From positions 1-7,034 of the forward strand of contig CACZOH010000105.1 of NCBI GenBank assembly GCA_902782785.1: a stretch of DNA of 7,034 bases, written 5' to 3'. The notes beneath the pieces were generated by a model. It had not been told where the DNA came from. It searched no databases and saw only the letters and a program-made list of their open reading frames with translations. Both the position numbers and the translations under genes were made by a program. Source of the DNA: an uncultured Ruminococcus sp. (GTDB lineage Bacteria; Bacillota; Clostridia; Oscillospirales; CAG-272). Below, piece by piece: positions 4,534-7,034 of this stretch; position 1 is the stretch's first letter; the number at the start of each line of letters is the position of its first letter.

Positions 4534-5460
4534 ATGGAAAAGAAACGTTTGGTTACAAGAAGTGATTTTGACGGTTTGGTATGCGCCATGATCCTGCGCG
4601 AGCTTGGCATACTTGACGGAATAAAGTTCGTCCATCCGAAGGACGTACAGGACGGAAAGATCGAGCTTTCCGAAAACGATATAACGACAAACCTGCCGTT
4701 CGATCCGCGCGTCGGACTTGCGTTCGACCATCACGAATCCGAGGTCAGCCGTCTTGAGCCCGTTGAAACGAACGGCAAGCTGATCATCGACCCGAACGCC
4801 AGAAGCGCCGCGAGAGTCGTTTACAATTATTTCGGCGGAAAGGAAGCGCTTCCGCGCGTTACAGAGGAGCTTATGACCGCCGTTGACAAGGGCGACAGCG
4901 CCGATTTCACGCTTGAAGAGATACTTGATCCCAAGGGCTGGGTCCTCCTTCATTATCTTATGGACCCGCGAACCGGTCTCGGCCGTTTCCACGATTTCCG
5001 CATCTCAAACTATGATCTTATGATGGAGCTTATCGGCTACTGCATGGATCATGGCATTGACGATATACTGAAGCTTCCCGACGTAAAAGAGCGCGTCGAT
5101 CTGTACTACGAGCAGGCAGAGCTTTTCAAAGCTCAGCTCCGCCGCATCGCAAAAGTCGAAGGCAAGGTCGTTATTCTCGATCTCAGAAACGAAGAGGTCA
5201 TACACGCGGGCAACCGCTTTATGATCTACGCTCTGTATCCCGAAACGGAGATCTCCGTTCACATTGCGTGGGGCTTCCAGAAGCAGAATACCGCGGTCAT
5301 GATAGGCAAATCGATCGTCAACCGCAAATCAAAAGTCGATATCGGCGAGCTTTGCCTCAAATACGGCGGCGGCGGTCATATGAACGCCGGCACCTGCCAG
5401 CTCGATAACGACAAGGTCGACGAGATGCTTCCGGGTATCATCGCCGAGCTCAACGCCTGA
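4534..5460 (+). CDS. DHH-family phosphoesterase
   Basis: A complete 308-residue cytoplasmic protein of the DHH/DHHA1 family, metal-dependent enzymes that cut phosphoester or phosphoanhydride bonds (RecJ, NrnA-type nanoRNases, exopolyphosphatases). Motif I is RSDFDG (9-14) with D11 and D13; the signature DHH is D65-H66-H67 in LAFDHHES; a further acidic motif is VDKGDSADF (117-125) with D118 and D121. The C-terminal DHHA1 part contains GGGGHMNAGTC (278-288), the substrate-binding glycine loop. Motif I lacks the histidine that precedes the aspartates in NrnA-type enzymes, so the metal site is a variant. Similar proteins are often annotated as exopolyphosphatase-like, but the substrate (short RNA, cyclic dinucleotide breakdown product or polyphosphate) cannot be told from sequence. 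It is a single-gene unit with its own strong promoter and terminator. The start is fixed by AGGAGA at 4521-4526. Confidence 0.88.
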   Translation: MEKKRLVTRSDFDGLVCAMILRELGILDGIKFVHPKDVQDGKIELSENDITTNLPFDPRVGLAFDHHESEVSRLEPVETNGKLIIDPNARSAARVVYNYFGGKEALPRVTEELMTAVDKGDSADFTLEEILDPKGWVLLHYLMDPRTGLGRFHDFRISNYDLMMELIGYCMDHGIDDILKLPDVKERVDLYYEQAELFKAQLRRIAKVEGKVVILDLRNEEVIHAGNRFMIYALYPETEISVHIAWGFQKQNTAVMIGKSIVNRKSKVDIGELCLKYGGGGHMNAGTCQLDNDKVDEMLPGIIAELNA

Positions 5461-5471
5461 TAAAACAAAAC

Positions 5472-5500
5472 AAAACGGCTGTTCTGACAGCCGTTTTTTT
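5472..5500. terminator. Bidirectional terminator between DHH gene and arg operon
   Basis: AAAACGGCTGT (5472-5482) pairs over 11 bp with ACAGCCGTTTT (5487-5497) around the tetraloop TCTG. Rightwards seven Ts follow (5494-5500); leftwards the complement gives CCGTTTTGTTTTGTTTTA. It sits between convergent genes ending at 5460 and 5528 and suits both. Confidence 0.9.
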
Positions 5501-5527
5501 ATATTCCGTGTTTTTTTACGAAAAGAC

Positions 5528-6538
5528 TTATAACTTTTCAATTATGTCCGGCGGGCAGAGCGTCGCCGCCATTACGGCTTTTATCGTATGTAAGCGGTTT
5601 TCCGCTTCGTCGAAAACCGCTGACGCGGGGCTTTCAAATACCCCGTCCGTTACCTCCATACAGCTTATGCCGTATTTTTCGTATATCTTTTGCCCGATAG
5701 TCGTTTTAAGATCGTGAAAAGCGGGAAGGCAGTGCATAAAAATGCAGTTTTCGCCCGCGGCGCTCATCAGATCCTCCGTCACTCTGTACGGTGTCAGGTC
5801 CTTTATACGCTTCGCCCATACGCCGTCCGGCTCGCCCATCGATACCCAAACGTCCGTGTATATGACGTCCGCGTCCTCGACCGCAATATACGGTTCCGTT
5901 ACAAACGATATTTCGGCGCCGGTCATCTCAGCTTCCGCTTTACAGATATTCGTGAGCTTTTTATCCGGAAAGTAAGCTTCCGGCGCGCACGCGACGAAAT
6001 TCATTCCGAGCTTTGCGCATCCGACCATAAGCGAATTGCCCATATTATACCTCGCGTCGCCCGTGTATACGAGCTTTTTGCCCTTAAGCTCTCCGAATTT
6101 CTCCTTTATCGTGAGCATATCGGCAAGTATCTGCGTCGGGTGGAATTCGTTTGTCAGTCCGTTCCACACGGGCACTTTCGCGTATTCCGCAAGCTCCTCG
6201 ACCGTATCCTGCCCGAAACCGCGGTATTCTATACCGTCGAACATACGTCCGAGCACGCGCGCGGTGTCCTTTATGCTTTCCTTTTTGCCTATCTGCGAGC
6301 CGTCGGGCGACAGATAAACGGTGTGCATACCGAGATCGTTTGCGGCGACCTCAAACGCACAGCGCGTGCGCGTGCTTGTTTTTTCAAATATAAGAGCCGC
6401 GCTTTTGCCCTCGCACAGCCTGTGCGGAACGCCGCTTTTTTTCAACGCCTTGAACTTTTCGGATAAAGCAAGAAGATACGTTATCTCATCCGTCGTAAGG
6501 TCAAGCAGCTTTAAAAAGCTTTTTTTATATAAACTCAT
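5528..6538 (-). CDS. argF: Ornithine carbamoyltransferase
   Basis: Joins carbamoyl phosphate to ornithine to give citrulline, a cytoplasmic step of arginine synthesis. The 336-residue length is normal. The carbamoyl-phosphate signature STRTR is at 55-59, HPTQ at 133-136, the ornithine-side motif with D229 and SMG (233-235) in TDVWVSMGE, and the catalytic loop HCLP at 269-272, with R315 in ENRLHTIKA completing the carbamoyl-phosphate site. SMG and HCLP mark an ornithine enzyme, not an aspartate one. The start overlaps the argH stop as ATGA, with AGAGG at 6546-6550 seven bases upstream, so translation is probably coupled. The same fold also occurs as catabolic ArcB; the neighbouring argH favours biosynthesis, though sequence alone cannot settle direction. 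It is the last gene of its operon. Confidence 0.94.
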   Translation of the reverse strand: MSLYKKSFLKLLDLTTDEITYLLALSEKFKALKKSGVPHRLCEGKSAALIFEKTSTRTRCAFEVAANDLGMHTVYLSPDGSQIGKKESIKDTARVLGRMFDGIEYRGFGQDTVEELAEYAKVPVWNGLTNEFHPTQILADMLTIKEKFGELKGKKLVYTGDARYNMGNSLMVGCAKLGMNFVACAPEAYFPDKKLTNICKAEAEMTGAEISFVTEPYIAVEDADVIYTDVWVSMGEPDGVWAKRIKDLTPYRVTEDLMSAAGENCIFMHCLPAFHDLKTTIGQKIYEKYGISCMEVTDGVFESPASAVFDEAENRLHTIKAVMAATLCPPDIIEKL

Positions 6539-7034
6539 TTTATTGCCTCTTTTACGTATTTTATCTGCTCGACGACCGACTGCACGGACGTCCCGCCGAA
6601 GCTTTTGCGGCGGCTTACGCAGTTGTCAAGGTCAATCGCGGAATAAACCTCCTCGTCAAACAGATCCGAAAACTCCGAATACTCGTCAAGCGTCAGATCC
6701 TGAAGCGTCTTATTGTTCTTAATACAGTATGACACTATCTGTCCCGAGATCTTATACGCCGTGCGGAAGGGAAGACCCTTTACGGCAAGATAATCGGCGA
6801 GGTCAGTCGCGTTGATAAAGCCCTTCTGCGCGGCTTTTTTCATATTATCCGTTTTCGCCTTCATCGTTTTTATCATTCCCGCGTACACGTCAAGGCAGGC
6901 GGTGACCGTATCGACCGCGTCGAACACCGGCTCCTTGTCCTCCTGCATATCCTTGTTGTAAGCGAGCGGCAGTCCCTTCATGACCGTCAGAAGCGTGATA
7001 AGATCGCCGTAAACGCGTCCCGTTTTACCGCGTA
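6535..7034 (-). CDS. argH: Argininosuccinate lyase, C-terminal part
   Basis: Splits argininosuccinate into arginine and fumarate, the final step of arginine synthesis; the enzyme is a cytoplasmic homotetramer of the fumarase/aspartase superfamily. The gene enters from the right edge, so only about the last 165 of some 460 residues are present. They begin RGKTGRVYGDLITLLTV, continue MKGLPLAYNKDMQEDKEP (a family hallmark that follows the catalytic GSSxMPxKxNP loop, which lies outside the window), and end with the C-terminal domain (YLAVKGLPFRTAYKISGQIV, then SRRKSFGGTS). The ATG at 6981 is internal, not the start. The TGA stop at 6535-6537 overlaps the argF ATG. The order argH then argF is less usual than argG-argH, and argG may lie further upstream. 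Confidence 0.93.
   Translation of the reverse strand, partial: RGKTGRVYGDLITLLTVMKGLPLAYNKDMQEDKEPVFDAVDTVTACLDVYAGMIKTMKAKTDNMKKAAQKGFINATDLADYLAVKGLPFRTAYKISGQIVSYCIKNNKTLQDLTLDEYSEFSDLFDEEVYSAIDLDNCVSRRKSFGGTSVQSVVEQIKYVKEAIK

Noticed and set aside
4528..4992. Minus-strand open frame opposite the DHH gene
   Set aside because: The plus strand carries clear DHH motifs; the minus frame has no binding site and no recognisable domain.
5690..6466. Plus-strand open frame of 258 residues
   Set aside because: It lies entirely opposite argF, is arginine-rich and has no family motifs; it is a reading-frame shadow of a well-supported gene.

Overview
The window looks like a chromosomal segment of a spore-forming, low-to-medium GC Firmicute, most likely a gut-type Clostridia (Oscillospiraceae/Ruminococcaceae-like). 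The grounds are an alpha/beta-type small acid-soluble spore protein, strong GGAGG-type ribosome binding sites, TTGACA/TATAAT-type promoters, and an ECF sigma factor paired with a one-pass membrane protein, an arrangement common in that group. No species can be named from the sequence alone.

Left part (1-1197). A minus-strand gene runs off the left edge. Its N-terminus is a zinc ribbon followed by the glycine-rich loop of a Ser/Thr protein kinase, and it has a clear promoter. About 1 kb without a confident gene follows. It holds a GC-rich island ending in a long hairpin with a T-tract (candidate small RNA plus terminator), a ~90-bp tandem repeat with two good copies and one decayed copy, a purine-rich stretch, and a short protein-like open frame that may be a gene remnant.

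Middle part (1198-2400). A tyrosine recombinase with all expected catalytic residues is followed by a ~50-residue helical protein whose start codon appears to be ATA instead of ATG. A perfect 11-bp hairpin closes the pair and also serves the convergent spore-protein gene. This looks like a minimal integrase cassette or the remains of a mobile element; no attachment sites could be assigned.

Right-middle (2402-4381). The SASP gene (minus strand) has a sigma-G-like promoter and an unusual C-terminal tail. Divergent from it is a two-gene operon: an ECF-type sigma factor and, overlapping by ATGA, a membrane-anchored partner that is probably its anti-sigma regulator. A terminator follows.

Right part (4382-7034). 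A DHH-family phosphoesterase is expressed from a near-consensus promoter whose spacer is filled by a near-perfect palindrome (possible operator). It converges on a minus-strand arginine operon, argH (C-terminal part only) then argF, coupled by a 4-base overlap. A bidirectional terminator separates the two. ArgF makes citrulline from ornithine and ArgH completes arginine synthesis from argininosuccinate.

I did not find a clear new defence or mobile system. The items most worth a second look are the candidate RNA and repeats at 352-845, the ATA-start gene, the altered SASP tail, and the palindrome in the DHH promoter.
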